This document shows, piece after piece, positions 41,794-52,995 of a stretch of 64,000 bases of DNA (the first letter of the stretch is position 1; each line of letters begins with the position of its first letter). The DNA comes from Psococerastis gibbosa (lineage: Eukaryota > Arthropoda > Insecta > Psocodea > Psocidae): positions 8,951,419-9,015,418 of the forward strand of contig OZ020486.1 of assembly GCA_963971405.1 (NCBI GenBank). Direction: 5' to 3'. The notes under the pieces were generated by a model. It worked only from the letters and a program-made list of their open reading frames with translations, had not been told where the DNA came from and made no database searches. The translations under genes were made by a program, and so were the position numbers.

Positions 41794-42131
41794 CTGCAGC
41801 CTGATCGAGGCGATTATAATACCGTTATTTATTTAATCCCCTGGTATTAAAAATGTAAACAAGATAATTTTATAATGGAAAGTGCTATTCAAAATTTGTT
41901 TGTTTACAGTTATAATCCTAGGGTATTTATTTAACCCCGGTATTATAATCAGGCTGCTGCAGTCTGATCGAATCGATTATAATACCGGGGTTAAATAAAT
42001 ACCCTAGGATTATAACTGTAAACAAACAAATTTTGAATAGCACTTTCCATTATAAAATTATCTTGTTTACATTTTTAATACCAGGGGATTAAATAAATAC
42101 CGGTATTATAAACGCCTCGATCAGGCTGCAG
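41794..42131. mobile_element. Inverted dimer of MITE family F
   Basis: Two complete F elements lie head to head, 41794-41961 and about 41956-42131, sharing the palindromic CTGCAG at their junction. Each has CTGCAGCCTGATCGAGGCG-type termini and the core GGAAAGTGCTATTC, in opposite orientation. The whole is a near-perfect 338-bp palindrome. Confidence 0.9.
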
Positions 42132-42635
42132 GAATGGCCGTGTTCACAGCCTCAAAGATAAATAGTATTGGTACATGTCAGATAAATAAATTCACAAAAA
42201 ATAAAAACTTTCCGAGTAAAAATTAGCCCCGATACATGCAGCCCTATAGAGAACCAAATAATAAATACTACCCGGTCGTTAATGCGATAATCAGCGCCAA
42301 ATTCGCATAAATAAAAAATTAAATTAAATAACGTTCATGAACCATATCCTCGAACGACTCGCCATCTAAAACAGTTATTGCTTGTTGTTGGAACAGGAGT
42401 ATATCGTATTATTTTCAACCCAGTTAGAAGTCTTTGATGCGTTAAAAGCAAAGTCCCAGCATAACCGCAGCTTAGGTTAAATGACCCAAATAAAAGCTGA
42501 AATGGGACGATCCTAAAGATCCGGAGGTGTAATAGCCTTTTTTCCTTGGCGTAACCCCGGATACTAAAGAAAATGTCTTCCGTCGGGAAAAAGAGAGAGT
42601 ACAAAATCTCAACGTAATAGGTAGCTAAGAAATTC
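42132..42635. other. No recognisable feature; 143-codon minus frame
   Basis: The minus frame 42335-42766 has no recognised domain and overlaps the direct repeat below. Confidence 0.3.
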
Positions 42636-42984
42636 CAATAATAATAGACTACTGTAAATGGTTTGCACTTAGGAGAGGGTTTTCTGCTTAATTGGACATG
42701 CGAGCAATTGGTTTTGTCGAGGGCTGTCTGGTGCTTCAGGGGGAGAGTGGACAGCTCAGAGAGCAAACTAATTTCTTATGAGGTTACATAATACAATAAA
42801 GTGGGAGAATTTAACTCTCAATGCACTATTAAAGGTGTGATATTCCAAAAATAATAGACTGCTATAATGGTTGGCACTTGAGCGTGGATTTTCTGCTGAA
42901 TTGGACATTTAATAGGTTTTGTTGAAGGCAGTCTGGTATTTAAGAGAGACAATTCAAAGAGCAGTTCACATCCAAATTAATTTT

Positions 42985-43140
42985 ATTTTTCTTCTTCTGG
43001 CCCTTGATGAGCTTTGCTATGCTCGACAACACCCATCCCGTCATCTAGGTTTTGTACAACGCTCCACCATCTACGAACTCCCAACTCGCGAAGGTCAGTT
43101 TTCAACTCATTCTTGCAGCGTTTTCGAGGAAATTTTATTA
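42985..43140 (-). mobile_element. LINE-2: 3' end
   Basis: On the minus strand: Lys-rich start, T-D-L-R-E-L-G-V, W-W-S-V-V, S-K-A-H-Q-G and a GAAGAAG tail. Same terminus as at 1-305, missing the GGCTGTAGA segment of that copy. Confidence 0.7.
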
Positions 43141-43418
43141 CATGGTTATATTGTACAATAGGTTAGAAGATGAGGGAGTGGAACATCTCAATGAAGGCTG
43201 CTATAAAAGGTATAAGGTAAGATATCCCTATAATAACAGGTTACTGTAAATGGTTTGCACATAAGCGAGGGTTTTCTTCTGAATTGGACATTCTGTACGA
43301 GTAATTGGTTTTGCGGGTAGTCTGGTGCTTCAAAGGAGAGTTCAATACTGTTTGTAATCTTGTATGTAACAACAGAGGTACAAGGTACCTATTTACATTT
43401 GTAGAAAGCCTCTACAAG

Positions 43419-43601
43419 TAAGGCCGCAGCTAGGATTTTCTTTGGGCTCAGAAATTTCATTGGTTATTGCATAGTAGTTTTTATTTTTCCTCCCAAAATC
43501 CGATTCTATCTAGTGTCAAGCCATTTAATTGCGGAGGGGGGGGGGGTTAGAACCCCCCACGAACCCCCCTCCCCCCCCCCTCTCCTCTGGCTAAGACCTT
43601 G
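43419..43601. mobile_element. hAT-like MITE M
   Basis: Left end TAAGGCCGCAGCTAGG and right end CTGGCTAAGACCTTG are inverted. Flanks TCTACAAG (43411-43418) and TCTACAGG (43602-43609) match 7/8. Contains G11 and two C tracts. Confidence 0.85.
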
Positions 43602-43829
43602 TCTACAGGCAGGGCAATTAGATAAAGGAAGACATGGGAAAATGGAAGAAAACGGGATTCGAACATTTCCGTCCATTTTTCATGTCTTTCTTTATTTAAT
43701 TCAAGGGAAAATGATGAGACAGCTGTTCAAATCCTATACAATCCATACAAGAAAATGAGAGCCTGCGAAATCTCAATGCATTGTATTATAATAGGTAGGT
43801 AAGAAAATAATAGGTTGCTAGTAGAAGTA

Positions 43830-43962
43830 AGACCTCAAGAAAGATATGAGATGCGGAACCTACTTGGAACTCAAGAGAACGGCCCAAGACAGGGAGGACT
43901 GGAGAAGGATGTGGAAAGATTTGCTGCAAACCAATCGCTAGATTGCAACTACAGAAGAAGAA
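43830..43962 (+). mobile_element. LINE-1 fragment with 10-bp target duplication
   Basis: Encodes L-E-L-K-R-T-A-Q-D-R-E-D-W-R-R-M, then L-L-Q-T-N-R and a stop, the extreme C-terminus of the family at 31.0-31.6 kb, with the same GCAAACCAATC tail. AGTAGAAGTA flanks it exactly (43820-43829 and 43963-43972). Confidence 0.88.
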
Positions 43963-44010
43963 AGTAGAAGTACTTCAATAATGGTTAGTACTTAAGAGGG
44001 GTTTTCTGTT

Positions 44011-44465
44011 TTCCCTTAAACGAAAGATACTAATTTGTCAGCTAAAATAATTTCATTTTATAGCCTGTGATAACCACGTAGATTAAACAAAAGAAGTACA
44101 TGGGATAAAATGTGATGATACATGGTTGTAATTTTCTCTTTACTTGTGATAACAGCTGAGGCATTATTAGTGGAAGGGCTGGAAATGAAAAGGGTTATTG
44201 TGAGCCAGCACCTTCATAAAATGTTATGAAAGGTGTTCCAAAGAAGTGAAAGATACGCTGCTTGTAAAAAGGGCTTATAACGTGTAAACATGTCAAGATA
44301 TCACATTTACTGAGAGAGTAAAAAAATGTCGGCTTTTTGTCAACTACTTCTGCTATTATGGATTGTTCTTAATTAATGGAATCATCAGTGAAGCATTTAA
44401 GGGGAAATCGGAGTACATTTTCGATTTTCACATAAAATATGTTGTTTGTTGTTTCCAACGCAGCA
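44011..44465. other. No recognisable feature
   Basis: Unassigned sequence. Confidence 0.35.
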
Positions 44466-44808
44466 TTTCTGCTTTAAGCAACACTGTCAGCCTGGCGGGG
44501 GGAGTGAGTCCGTTTATTAACTTGAGGCACCCTACTGGCAGACTCTTTCACCTCAGGAAGAAGGGGAGTTGACTGACAGGGTGGACCTCCTGATTATAGT
44601 GGATTCCGAACCACTTGGGGAACATGGTAAAGTCACACGATTAAATCGGAGGTGACCAGGACTCGACACGCACGTTGGCTGACTAGTATAGTCTCAGCGC
44701 GTTATCATGTCCCACCATGTTTCACTGCCAACGCTGTGCCCACTACCAAGTTTGCCGCAGTTTGAAAAATGCTCTGCTCTAATGGATTCAACATGGGAAG
44801 GCCGTTGG
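44466..44808 (-). repeat. Family 2 copy 4
   Basis: Reverse complement of the contiguous family: GCATTTCTGCTTTAAGCAAC, GTTAACTTGAGG-like, GGACCTCCTGATTATAGTGG, ATTCCGAACCACTTGGGG and TGGATTCAACATGG. It contains both halves, confirming that 14214-14430 and 14822-14960 belong to one family. Confidence 0.8.
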
Positions 44809-44869
44809 CATAAAATGTCGATGTTAGAGCTGTCAAAAATATCCATTAAATTAAAAACTTAGGGCCATC

Positions 44870-45430
44870 AAACCTCATTTAGGGAAAGTGTCGGCTGACA
44901 TAAGCCTTAGCCGCACGGAGGAAGTATTAATAACACGACTGCTTATTGGGCACTCGAGGCTGACCCTTGGGCACTTGATGACGGGTTCCCCACCCCCCAT
45001 GTGTCCAACCTGTCAGGTACTACTTGATGTACAACACCTGCTCCTTGTCTGTCCTACGTATGCTTGCTACCGCACCTTCCCTAGTAACTCCTCTATGAGC
45101 GATATTCTTACTGATGCAGCTACTTTACGCCAACACACGCTCCAGTTTCTGTTCCAGTCCACTATCTATAAAAATCTGTGAAAACCCTTAATCCATTTAA
45201 AAAAAAAAAAAAAAAATCGAACAAATAGACAAGGGCAAACTGTTGTAGACGGTACCTGGGCAACTCGTTGCCCAGCGCGCTTATAGCAGTTTGCCGAAAA
45301 AAAAAAAGACAATAGTGCACACTACACCAACCCCATTAAAAACTACAGCATTGCAACACTTAAACATACAACGCGTAAGCCCCAAAGGGCGTTGCGTTAT
45401 GATTAAAAATAAAAAATAAATAAAAATAAT
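44870..45430 (+). mobile_element. LINE with RNase H-type C-terminus, 3' end
   Basis: 44888-45181 encodes 97 residues: R-T-E-E-V-L-I-T-R-L near the start, G-H-S-R-L-T, then a C-P-T-C...H-L-L-L-V-C zinc cluster (residues about 39-55), the terminus of jockey/I-like polyproteins. A 3' UTR with two A tracts (45199-45216 and 45298-45308) follows and ends in AAATAAAAAATA-type DNA. No frameshift in this part; upstream domains are missing. Confidence 0.8.
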
Positions 45431-45779
45431 ATATATATATATATATAAATATATGCAATATATTTTATTTCTGTTAAATTATACAATTATAAATATACAA
45501 CAAGTACAACAAGGAATCAACAAGAAGGTAAGTAAGTAAAGTAAGTAAAAATGTATTCCTCCAAAACATTACAGAATATTTTCATTGATACAAAATTTTC
45601 AATGCATACACAATACAATATTTCTATGCAATGTAAAATCGTCAAAATCAGGTAGTTCTGTCATAGTCATTGTGATAGTGTCTCAGTAACAGTGTAGAAA
45701 GCTTTCTCTAAGAGATGGTCAATAAGCAATTTAGGGAAGTTAGGTAGTAGCATTTCTCGCCGCTCTCAGTTCACATATA
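45431..45779. other. AT-rich, partly shared sequence
   Basis: A (TA)n tract at 45430-45446, then TTTCTGTTAAATTATACAAT and GTAAAATCGTCAAAATCAG, shared with the insert in SINE-A copy 2 (26850-26940). Confidence 0.4.
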
Positions 45780-46342
45780 GTCCAGGAAAATTAGGGTTTA
45801 ACCTCGGAATGAGAGATTTTTTTATATCTTGTACCATTTTCGAGGTAGAGGATAGAGCGCGCGCAATGATTAACTATTTTGAGTATCATTCGGGGTCAAC
45901 CGTAGTCCCGATCAGAAACACGCCGTGTAAAGTTTATAAATTATTGCTAAATATATAATTCTAAATAATTTTAATTTTTAATAAACTATTACGTTCATAT
46001 TATATTATTATTATATATTATTATTATATTATATTTATTTAATTAATATCGGTTTACTTAATACATTTTCAATAATTCATCATCTAACTATTTAATAATA
46101 CTTATACCTACTCGTGAAATTTATAGTTATTAATGGTAGTACTTCTATAATAATTCTAAACTATACAAAAAACTGAATTTTTGACCTTTGACCTCGGAAA
46201 ATATGTAGACGCGGAAACCCTACCAACGATAGGGTTTTAGAGAAGTTTTAGGGCACCCAAATAAAGGTTTATGCAAGTTTATAGCTTGTTATCTCTCATT
46301 CGGAGGTTTTGCTTAAAATTGGTCTAACTAACGTTCCTGGAC
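45780..46342. mobile_element. Inverted-repeat element V, TA-flanked
   Basis: Left end GTCCAGGAAAATTAGGG...CCTCGGAATGAGAGA and right end TCTCTCATTCGGAGG...GTTCCTGGAC are inverted over interrupted blocks. TA flanks each end. The AT-rich centre (45950-46130) has no coding frame. Possibly mariner-type by its target, but the superfamily is uncertain. Confidence 0.65.
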
Positions 46343-47534
46343 TAATGGGAGTTTTCTAAAAGGCAGGCGAATCTTTGTAGCATAGGATCCAGTCGCCCAC
46401 ACTTGGCTGTGCGTGGTACTGGCATTACAAGGTCTCCCCTTTGCCTCGTGTTGTAGGTGTGGGTGTTTAAATTTCCCCCACACAATGGAAACATTTGAAA
46501 CAGGGTAATCCAATTTTTACTAAAGTTTCACATGTTCCGTGTACTCTGTAGAACCCAGCAACAGCGCAGACCACAGACATCAAAACTTTGCAAATGGTCG
46601 TGGTCGGAGCAGAACCGAGCCATTCATTTGCATCGGGAAAGGAGCTTGAAAAGTTACTTATTTGTTTGAAATTCCATTAACTTCCCCCCTTCGATTCCTG
46701 CTTTCTGTTTCCGACCCAATGCAAGTGTGTCAGCTGCTGTGAAGAAAAACCTAAACGAACTTCGGACACCAAGTATTTCGTCCTTAAAACTCCGAAAGAA
46801 TCTGGGTTTCCTTAGGGTAGAACTTTTCACGGTGTGGATATTTACGGCGAATCAATTTTCCTGGTAGGTATATATTTGTTGTTTATCCCATTGTTTTATG
46901 CGGTGATTTTTTTACGGTGTTCTCTTTACGAATTTTTCGTCTCATTGCATTTTCATTTTCATCTGTATACCCTTGAAACTTTGAGCCAATCACTTATGAA
47001 ATGTCTTCTAATCTGATTCAGAATCGTTATATACTTTTTCTTAGCAAATACGAATATTTTCCAATGCAGCCCCTGCAGGTTGCCTTCTGATTTTAGACTG
47101 GTTTCCGCGTCATCGCCCTAACAAGTGGGGTTAGTCGCTGGTTCAGTCACTGTTTGGCAAGAATCAAATGGCTCGGTATCTTTACGAAGAGCTAGCGTGC
47201 AGAACAACACCTTAAATATTAACATCTCCAGAACATTCAAACCGAAAAAATTTCGTATTAACACCACTGTACAATGCTTAACACCGCAGAAAACAACTCC
47301 AAGATAGTCATTCATTGTAAGAGTGAACCGAAAGGCCCAAAATTCACCCATATGGAAAATAAATGCACTTTTATTTCTCCTTATTTTTCCATTTTTTTTT
47401 ATTTATGAAAATACACCTATTTACGCCCATTTTAAAGTTTTGAACAGAAAATATTATCCATGTCAATGATTTAGTACCTATATAAAATCAATAATTAAAA
47501 CCAATAAATAAAAACCAATGAAATCTATATCTAA
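46343..47534. other. No recognisable feature
   Basis: Several short frames on both strands (46328-46513, 46834-47016, 47118-47351) without recognisable domains. No shared repeat. Confidence 0.3.
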
Positions 47535-47700
47535 CAAGTAGTTTGTCCGGAAATCAATGAACAGACAGAGCGACAGACAGACAGACAACCACTTTTTTTG
47601 ATTCCTGGGACCTAAAAAAGTGTAAATCCGTTGAAATTTCGGAATCTAGACTTTTGACCATCACCAAGCTATCCTTATACTACGTATTAATTGGAAAGCA
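47535..47700 (-). repeat. Family D, hairpin-end fragment
   Basis: AGTAGTTTGTCCGGAAATC, CAGACAGAGCGACAGACAG, TGTAAATCCGTTGAAATTTC and TACGTATTAATTGGAAAGC. Contains only the 170 bp next to the hairpin end. Confidence 0.75.
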
Positions 47701-47914
47701 ATAATGCATCTACATTTATATCTATACATCTAGTTTACAGCACGTTATTCGAAAGAGTCCTCAATGCAACACGACTACAATGGAAGAAGTCAGTGTTCCT
47801 ATTGACATCATTTACCTGCCTTAAAATTCTTGTTAAGGGGGAAGCATGACGAAACAAGACCGTAACGAACAACGCCGTACAAATCAACGTCGTACAAATC
47901 AACGCCGCATAAAA

Positions 47915-48040
47915 CCACTCCCGTAATTGGTATTAACTTATTCTTGGGGTTAAAAATGTAAACAAACCAATTTTGAATAGAATCTTCCATTGTAAAATTA
48001 TGTTATTTACATTTTTAAACCCATGTTAGGATTAAAAATA
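47915..48040. mobile_element. MITE family F copy 4
   Basis: GTAATTGGTATTAACTTATT, GGGGTTAAAAATGTAAACAA, TTTTGAATAGAATCTTCCAT, AAAATTATGTTATTTACATT and AAACCCATGTTAGG. The core lies in the opposite orientation to copy 2. Confidence 0.7.
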
Positions 48041-48414
48041 ATAGCAGGCCGGCAGGTGAAACAACAGCACCGCAAATGTGGGACCTTTACACCGTAAAAA
48101 TCAACACAGTAAAGATACCCGAACCTTCCTTTACTCGCATTTAGTCTGTCTCGAAAGTGCAAAGTTGATAATGATTTAAGATGATATGTAATACTTTGGA
48201 TAATAAATAACTAGGTAGGCAATAAATCACAGATGGTAGTGTATTCTTACGGTGTTCGAGTCAGCCTTCCCCGAGCTCGGGACTTGAGCCCAGATCTTGT
48301 TTCCAAGTGACAGTACGGTAGCGGTGGTGTACTGTTCATTCACATTATCTCATGAACAAAGCGTACACATAAAATCAAACAAACTCGGTGTTTCGCTCGC
48401 TTCAAAATTTGGTC
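48041..48414. other. No recognisable feature
   Basis: Unassigned sequence. The 101-codon frame at 48297-48602 runs into an F element and is not considered a gene. Confidence 0.3.
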
Positions 48415-48795
48415 CAGCAGCCCGATCATGGCGATTTAGGATTATTATAATACCGGGTTTATTTTTTAATACCGCAGTAGTAAGGAGTTACGTGACGGTG
48501 TTAAAATATGCGCGGGAAGTTCAAATTACTAAATTATTAGAATACAAGAGAATGGTTGCATTGTATAATAGCCTAATTGAAGGAAATACTAATAAACATT
48601 AAAATGAACAGGTGGAATTTTGAAATAAGCATTTTAATTAAGGCGTCGGTATCTAAGGGAGAAAACATTGAAAACTCACCAAAAATATTAATTTATTAAT
48701 TTGAATTTAACGCGCAATTTGCACTCATTTCTTTAAAACCATTGAATAAACCCCGGTATTATAATAATCACAAATCGCCATGATTCGGCAGCTGA
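48415..48795. mobile_element. Longer family F element
   Basis: Termini CCCGATCATGGCGATTT...TTATAATACCGGG and CCCCGGTATTATAATAATC...AAATCGCCATGATTCGG are inverted. The 280-bp interior does not match the short F core, so this may be a longer relative. No transposase is encoded. Confidence 0.75.
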
Positions 48796-48809
48796 GCCAG
48801 CATCGAAAC

Positions 48810-49096
48810 CAGGGGCGTAAAGTTGGGGGGGGGGCACGGTCCAACTTGCCCCCCCCCCCCCAGCCACGAGCATTGTAAGACGTGGTTCATAATTCATGGT
48901 CCCCTTTGAAGCAATATTAATGTTAGCATTCCTGTTTTAGCGTTGTAAAATCTACAGCTATACTTTACAACTATTAAAATGCGTAAAACCCTACTATTTT
49001 CCTCTTATATTTTCAAATTTTCCTTAAATCCTGCCTGATGACGTCATACGGTCTACTTTTTTTGCCCCGCCATCATTCTAAAACTTTACGCCTCTG
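48810..49096. mobile_element. hAT MITE family I, copy 3
   Basis: Ends CAGGGGCGTAAAGTTGGG and AAACTTTACGCCTCTG. Flanks ATCGAAAC (48802-48809) and ATTGAAAC (49097-49104) match 7/8. Lacks the CTCCTTTTTGGGG segment of copies 1 and 2. Confidence 0.93.
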
Positions 49097-49104
49097 ATTG
49101 AAAC

Positions 49105-49670
49105 CATTTGGATACATAATAATAATTATACTTGTATATCACGATAAAATAAGAAGTCGACCTACTTTAGATCGCAAAATGTCTCAGCCTCAAAACTCAA
49201 AGACAACGCTATTTTCCTTAATGCAATAAGCATTGACTTGTTTATTTCATATTAAACAAATTCAATGAAAAAAGAACCGCTCTCGGGTTTTTTTCTGTTT
49301 TTGGGCGGTGTAAAAGTAAATTACCTCAAAAATTTGGAACAGCATCATGATAATATGCGACAAGAAAGGGATGGAGGAGGGATTGACAAACATGAAAAGA
49401 GAACCATGGAGTTTCTCCCCAATTACAGAATTCAAAATGATTTCCAACGTCGCGCTGTTGGTCCCCAAACCAAAAGCGAGTTTTGCTTTTTGATTTACGA
49501 CTATTTTGCTTTCATTTAATCGCCTATTCAGATTTATGGTCCAATGCGAGTGGATGGGGGTCGAGCGGAAAGTGGAAAAATTAGCATGAACACAGGGCTG
49601 ACTGCGCCAGATTCAGGCACAAACCTAGTACCTACATACACAGTATATACAGTTCCCCAATGAGATGTAT
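49105..49670. other. No recognisable feature
   Basis: Overlapping short frames on both strands at 49262-49519 without recognised domains. Confidence 0.3.
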
Positions 49671-49678
49671 AGAATAGC

Positions 49679-49948
49679 CAGGCGTGGATCTACGGGGGGG
49701 GGGGCTATGGGGGCTTTAACCCCCCAATAGGGTTCTCAAAATGCGTAAAACCCCACTATTTCAGTCCTATTTCTCACAAATTTTCTCACGCGGAGACCCC
49801 CGGGCCCCCCTTGTGTATTAATTGCCTATAATATATAACTCTTATTGCTCTGAAAATGAATTAAGCCCCAATTTTTAAGCCCTATTTAAAAATAATAATC
49901 GAAATTTAATCTTGGCCCTTCCTTGGTTCCATTCTAGATCAGCGCCTG
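49679..49948. mobile_element. hAT-like MITE R
   Basis: Left end CAGGCGTGGATCTACGGGG and right end TCTAGATCAGCGCCTG are inverted. Flanks AGAATAGC (49671-49678) and AGAAGAGC (49949-49956) match 7/8. An interior AAATGCGTAAAACCCCACTA segment also occurs in family I, suggesting a relation. Confidence 0.87.
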
Positions 49949-50190
49949 AGAAGAGCAGATCATGAATTATGAATTTGAGCGGAACCATTATCTTTCACAT
50001 CACATCTTTCCAACACACAGTATATGCGGAGCTGCGAGGCGGTGAGGCTTTGGCTACCGTCTCAGGGACTAAGCCTCAAGTGGCGCCTCCAGGTACGGTA
50101 CCCCTGGAGACTGGAGTTCCCAAGGTTGTATATATTATTATGATGATAAGAAGTAAACTAAATTTCCACTACTTCGGTGAGATACTTCTT

Positions 50191-51025
50191 TTTGCTTTCC
50201 AATTTATACGAAGTCTAAGGAAAGCTTTGTGATGGTCGAAATTTTCGATTCCGAGATTTCAACGGAGGTACACGTTTTGAGATCCCAGGAACCAAAAAAA
50301 GTGGTTTTTATACGAAATGTCTGTCTGTCGCTCTGTCTGTCTGTCCGGGCAAACTACTCGACCGATTTTGATGAAATTTTGCATGTAGGTTCACAAAAAT
50401 CATACCTCGAGAACTTTGTTTTTTATTTTTGGCTAACTCAATTTGGGGGGTTTCATCCTCAAAAACACTCCAAAAAAAGTCTAAAAAAATTATTTCTCAA
50501 AAACAGCTCAAACGATTTCTTTTAAATTCACATATATTGTAGTCGTTATTAATGTTAACAAAATGCACGGGGTCGCCAGTTAGCCCTTTGATAGTTTGCT
50601 TCTTGGAGTAAAAAAATAAAAATAACTCAATTTTCATGAAATATGATTTTTCTGTGGAACCTTTCTACCGATGATTTCTACCTTCAGGTATGTTTTAGAT
50701 GTTCAATAGAGTAACAAAACCGGACAGGTTGCATTCCCAAAAAAATATTTGGTTCTGTGCAAAAAATTAATTTTTGAAGAAATTATGGAAAATTCACACT
50801 CCAATACATTATTACGTGTCATGTGTTACTGTAATACTGTTAAAATGTATTGGTCTGTTCGTTCCAGAATATGCAATTGAGTTTTAATGGGGTTTTAAAA
50901 TATTCAGGTGGACCCCCCCCCCTCGAGGGATCTGAAATTTAACCATAGGAAAATTATTTACTATGAATTTCACATATCTACTAATTTATAAATTGGAAAG
51001 CATGTTCGAGTAAACTCGGTTCTTT
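50191..51025 (+). repeat. Family D, full copy
   Basis: GCTTTCCAATTTATACGAAG through GTTCGAGTAAACTCGG, with several small deletions. Its distal end faces the distal end of the next copy (51781-52522), forming a second inverted pair. Confidence 0.85.
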
Positions 51026-51224
51026 ACCTTCATGTCGGTGTCTAGAACTTCTCAGCCTCAGCAAAGTGACTGAAGGTAGCCAAGTCTGCAGCACTCCACT
51101 TCGGAGGGTTTTATGCTAGCCCTTCCTCCCCATGCAAGCTTTGAGAAAAGTTGGTGCGAGGCCCAGGAGCAGTTTGAAAAAACCGTCCTGAACCTCTACC
51201 TGCCTATGGCTCTCTTATCAGTTT
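51026..51224. other. Unassigned spacer
   Basis: GC-richer than average, no shared repeat. Confidence 0.35.
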
Positions 51225-51522
51225 AGAACCTGCCAACGAACATGTTTCAAACTGCTGCAAACTTGGTAGTGTGCACAGCGTTGGCAGGGGAACATACCAG
51301 TCTATACCAAGCCTATACCAGTCAGTCTACGGCCACCTCCGATTTAATTGTGGTTCGGAATCCACTATAATCAGGAGGTCCACCCTGTCATTCAACTCCC
51401 CTTTCCCCCGAAGTGAAGGAGTCAGGCCTTAGGGTGCCTAAAATTAACAGACTCACTCCCCGCGCCAGGCTGACAGGGTTTGCTTAAAGCAGAAATGCTG
51501 AAAGCAGGCGTTGCAAACAACA
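51225..51522 (+). repeat. Family 2 copy 5, contiguous
   Basis: CTGCAAACTTGGTAGTGTGC, GTTCGGAATCCACTATAATC, AGGAGGTCCACCCTGTC, CCGAAGTGAAGGAGTC, TTAGGGTGCC, CAGGCTGACAGGGTTTGC and GCAGGCGTTGC in order without interruption; the reference copy for this family. Confidence 0.8.
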
Positions 51523-51659
51523 ACAGTTTACAACCTTCGGGGATTACTGGGGCCTGACATTAAGAGAATGAGTCGGGTTAACACAAAATAGATGCGCCTA
51601 TTCTCTTCGTCCGCGTCGCACTCGGGAAGTTCTCCAATCCTGGTCGTGTCCTGAAAGTT

Positions 51660-51760
51660 TGAGTTTTTATCATGGAACAATTATTTACCATGGGGCTATT
51701 ACGATACTTATACCAATTGATAAATATTGAAAACCATGTACAGGCTTACTCGTACTGTTG
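51660..51760 (+). repeat. Family D end fragment (diverged subtype)
   Basis: ATTATTTACCATGGGGC, CCAATTGATAAATATTGAAA and CTTACTCGTAC match the subtype end at 5530-5660. Confidence 0.5.
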
Positions 51761-51780
51761 CAATGTTTTCCATCATTCAA

Positions 51781-52365
51781 TGTTGTCCATCTAACGTCAC
51801 TGGAGGTGAGGTAAATTCTAGATAGGTCAGACCAACACATTACCACACATCAATAATGGCAGAGCACGCAATGTATTTGAGCGTGAATTGTCTATCATTT
51901 TTTTAATAAAACATTTTTTTGCACAAAACCAAATAGTTTATTGGGAAAGTAACCTATCCCGTCTCGTTACACAATTTAACACCTAAAACATGCCTGAAGG
52001 TAGAAATCATCGATAGAAAGGTTTCACAGAAAAATTATTTTATAGTCATTTTTCATAAAAATTTAGTTATTTTTATGTTTTTAAGCAAACTATCAACGGG
52101 CAAGCGACCCCACGCATTTTGTCAACATTAATAGCAACTACAATATATGTGAATTTTAAAGAAATCGTTGGAGCCGTTTTTGAAAAATAAATTTTTTTAG
52201 ACGTTTTTTTGGAGTTTTTTGAGAATAAAACCCCCCAAATTGAGTTAGCAAAAAAAAAAAAAAAAAAAATTGTCCCGAGGTATGATTTTTGTGAACCTAC
52301 ATGCCGAATTTCATCAAAATCGACTTAGTAGTTTGCCCAGAAATCGACGCACAGACAGACAGAAC

Positions 52366-52401
<36 letters not shown>

Positions 52402-52522
52402 CATCGTAAAAACCACTTTTGGGTTCCTGGGACCTCAAAATGTGTAATTCCGTTGAAATCTCGGAATCGAAAATTTGGACCTTCAGAAAGCTTTCCTTAT
52501 ACTACATATAAATTGGAAAGCA
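51781..52522 (-). repeat. Family D, copy lacking the distal ~90 bp
   Basis: Starts within the CACTGGAGGTGAG block and runs through to AAATTGGAAAG. Contains a 19-A tract (about 52251-52269) and an expanded CAGA repeat (52350-52400). Confidence 0.85.
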
Positions 52523-52866
52523 AAAAATGACAATTGGAATAACCGCCTTTAGGGCTCATACAATAAACTCATTGATGAAAAATTTTGATGGCCCAGAGAG
52601 ATGACCACAAAAATTCCCTCACAATCGCTTGATAAAACCCTAAAAAAGTTTTCGGGGTAACAGCCAAATGCACCATCTGCCGTCGGGAGGGCCATTTAAA
52701 AAAAAGGTTCATTTCTTTCTTACGACCATATTTGTGCGTATGAATTAATTTGATCCACGGTATTGGGTATCTACTTTTTCTGGTATTAAATTTTAATAAG
52801 CCTATACAACTTGTTTGTTGGTAAAGGTTAAATGGCAATAGTGTAATATTTTTGCCTCCCTATGTT
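52523..52866. other. No recognisable feature
   Basis: GGTAAAGGTTAAATGGCAATA near 52820 is shared with 19078-19099. Otherwise unassigned. Confidence 0.35.
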
Positions 52867-52995
52867 TTATACGTTAGCATAAGGAAAGCTTTGTGATGGT
52901 CGGTTTCAAGATTCCAACGGATTTACAAGTTTTGAGGTACCAAGTACCCAAAAAGTGGCGTTTACGTCTTCCTGTCAGTCGGTTTATCAGTCATT
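52867..52995 (+). repeat. Family D, hairpin-end fragment
   Basis: TTATACGTTAGCATAAGG, AAAGCTTTGTGATGGTCGG, CAACGGATTTACAAGTTTTG and CAAAAAGTGGCGTTTACG. Ends in the GTCAGTC tract. Confidence 0.65.

Larger units (their letters stand above)
42636..44010 (+). repeat. Dispersed direct repeat, four diverged units
   Basis: Units near 42636-42765, 42838-42965, 43215-43350 and 43796-44010 share AATAATAGACT, TGGTTTGCACTTAAGCG-like, GGGTTTTCTGCTGAATTGG-like and GGTTTTGTTGAAGGCAGTC-like strings in order. A LINE-2 fragment lies between units 2 and 3, a hAT MITE between units 3 and 4, and a LINE-1 fragment inside unit 4. Confidence 0.75.

Noticed and set aside
42335..42766. 143-codon minus-strand frame
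   Set aside because: Overlaps a diverged direct repeat whose other units do not keep the frame.
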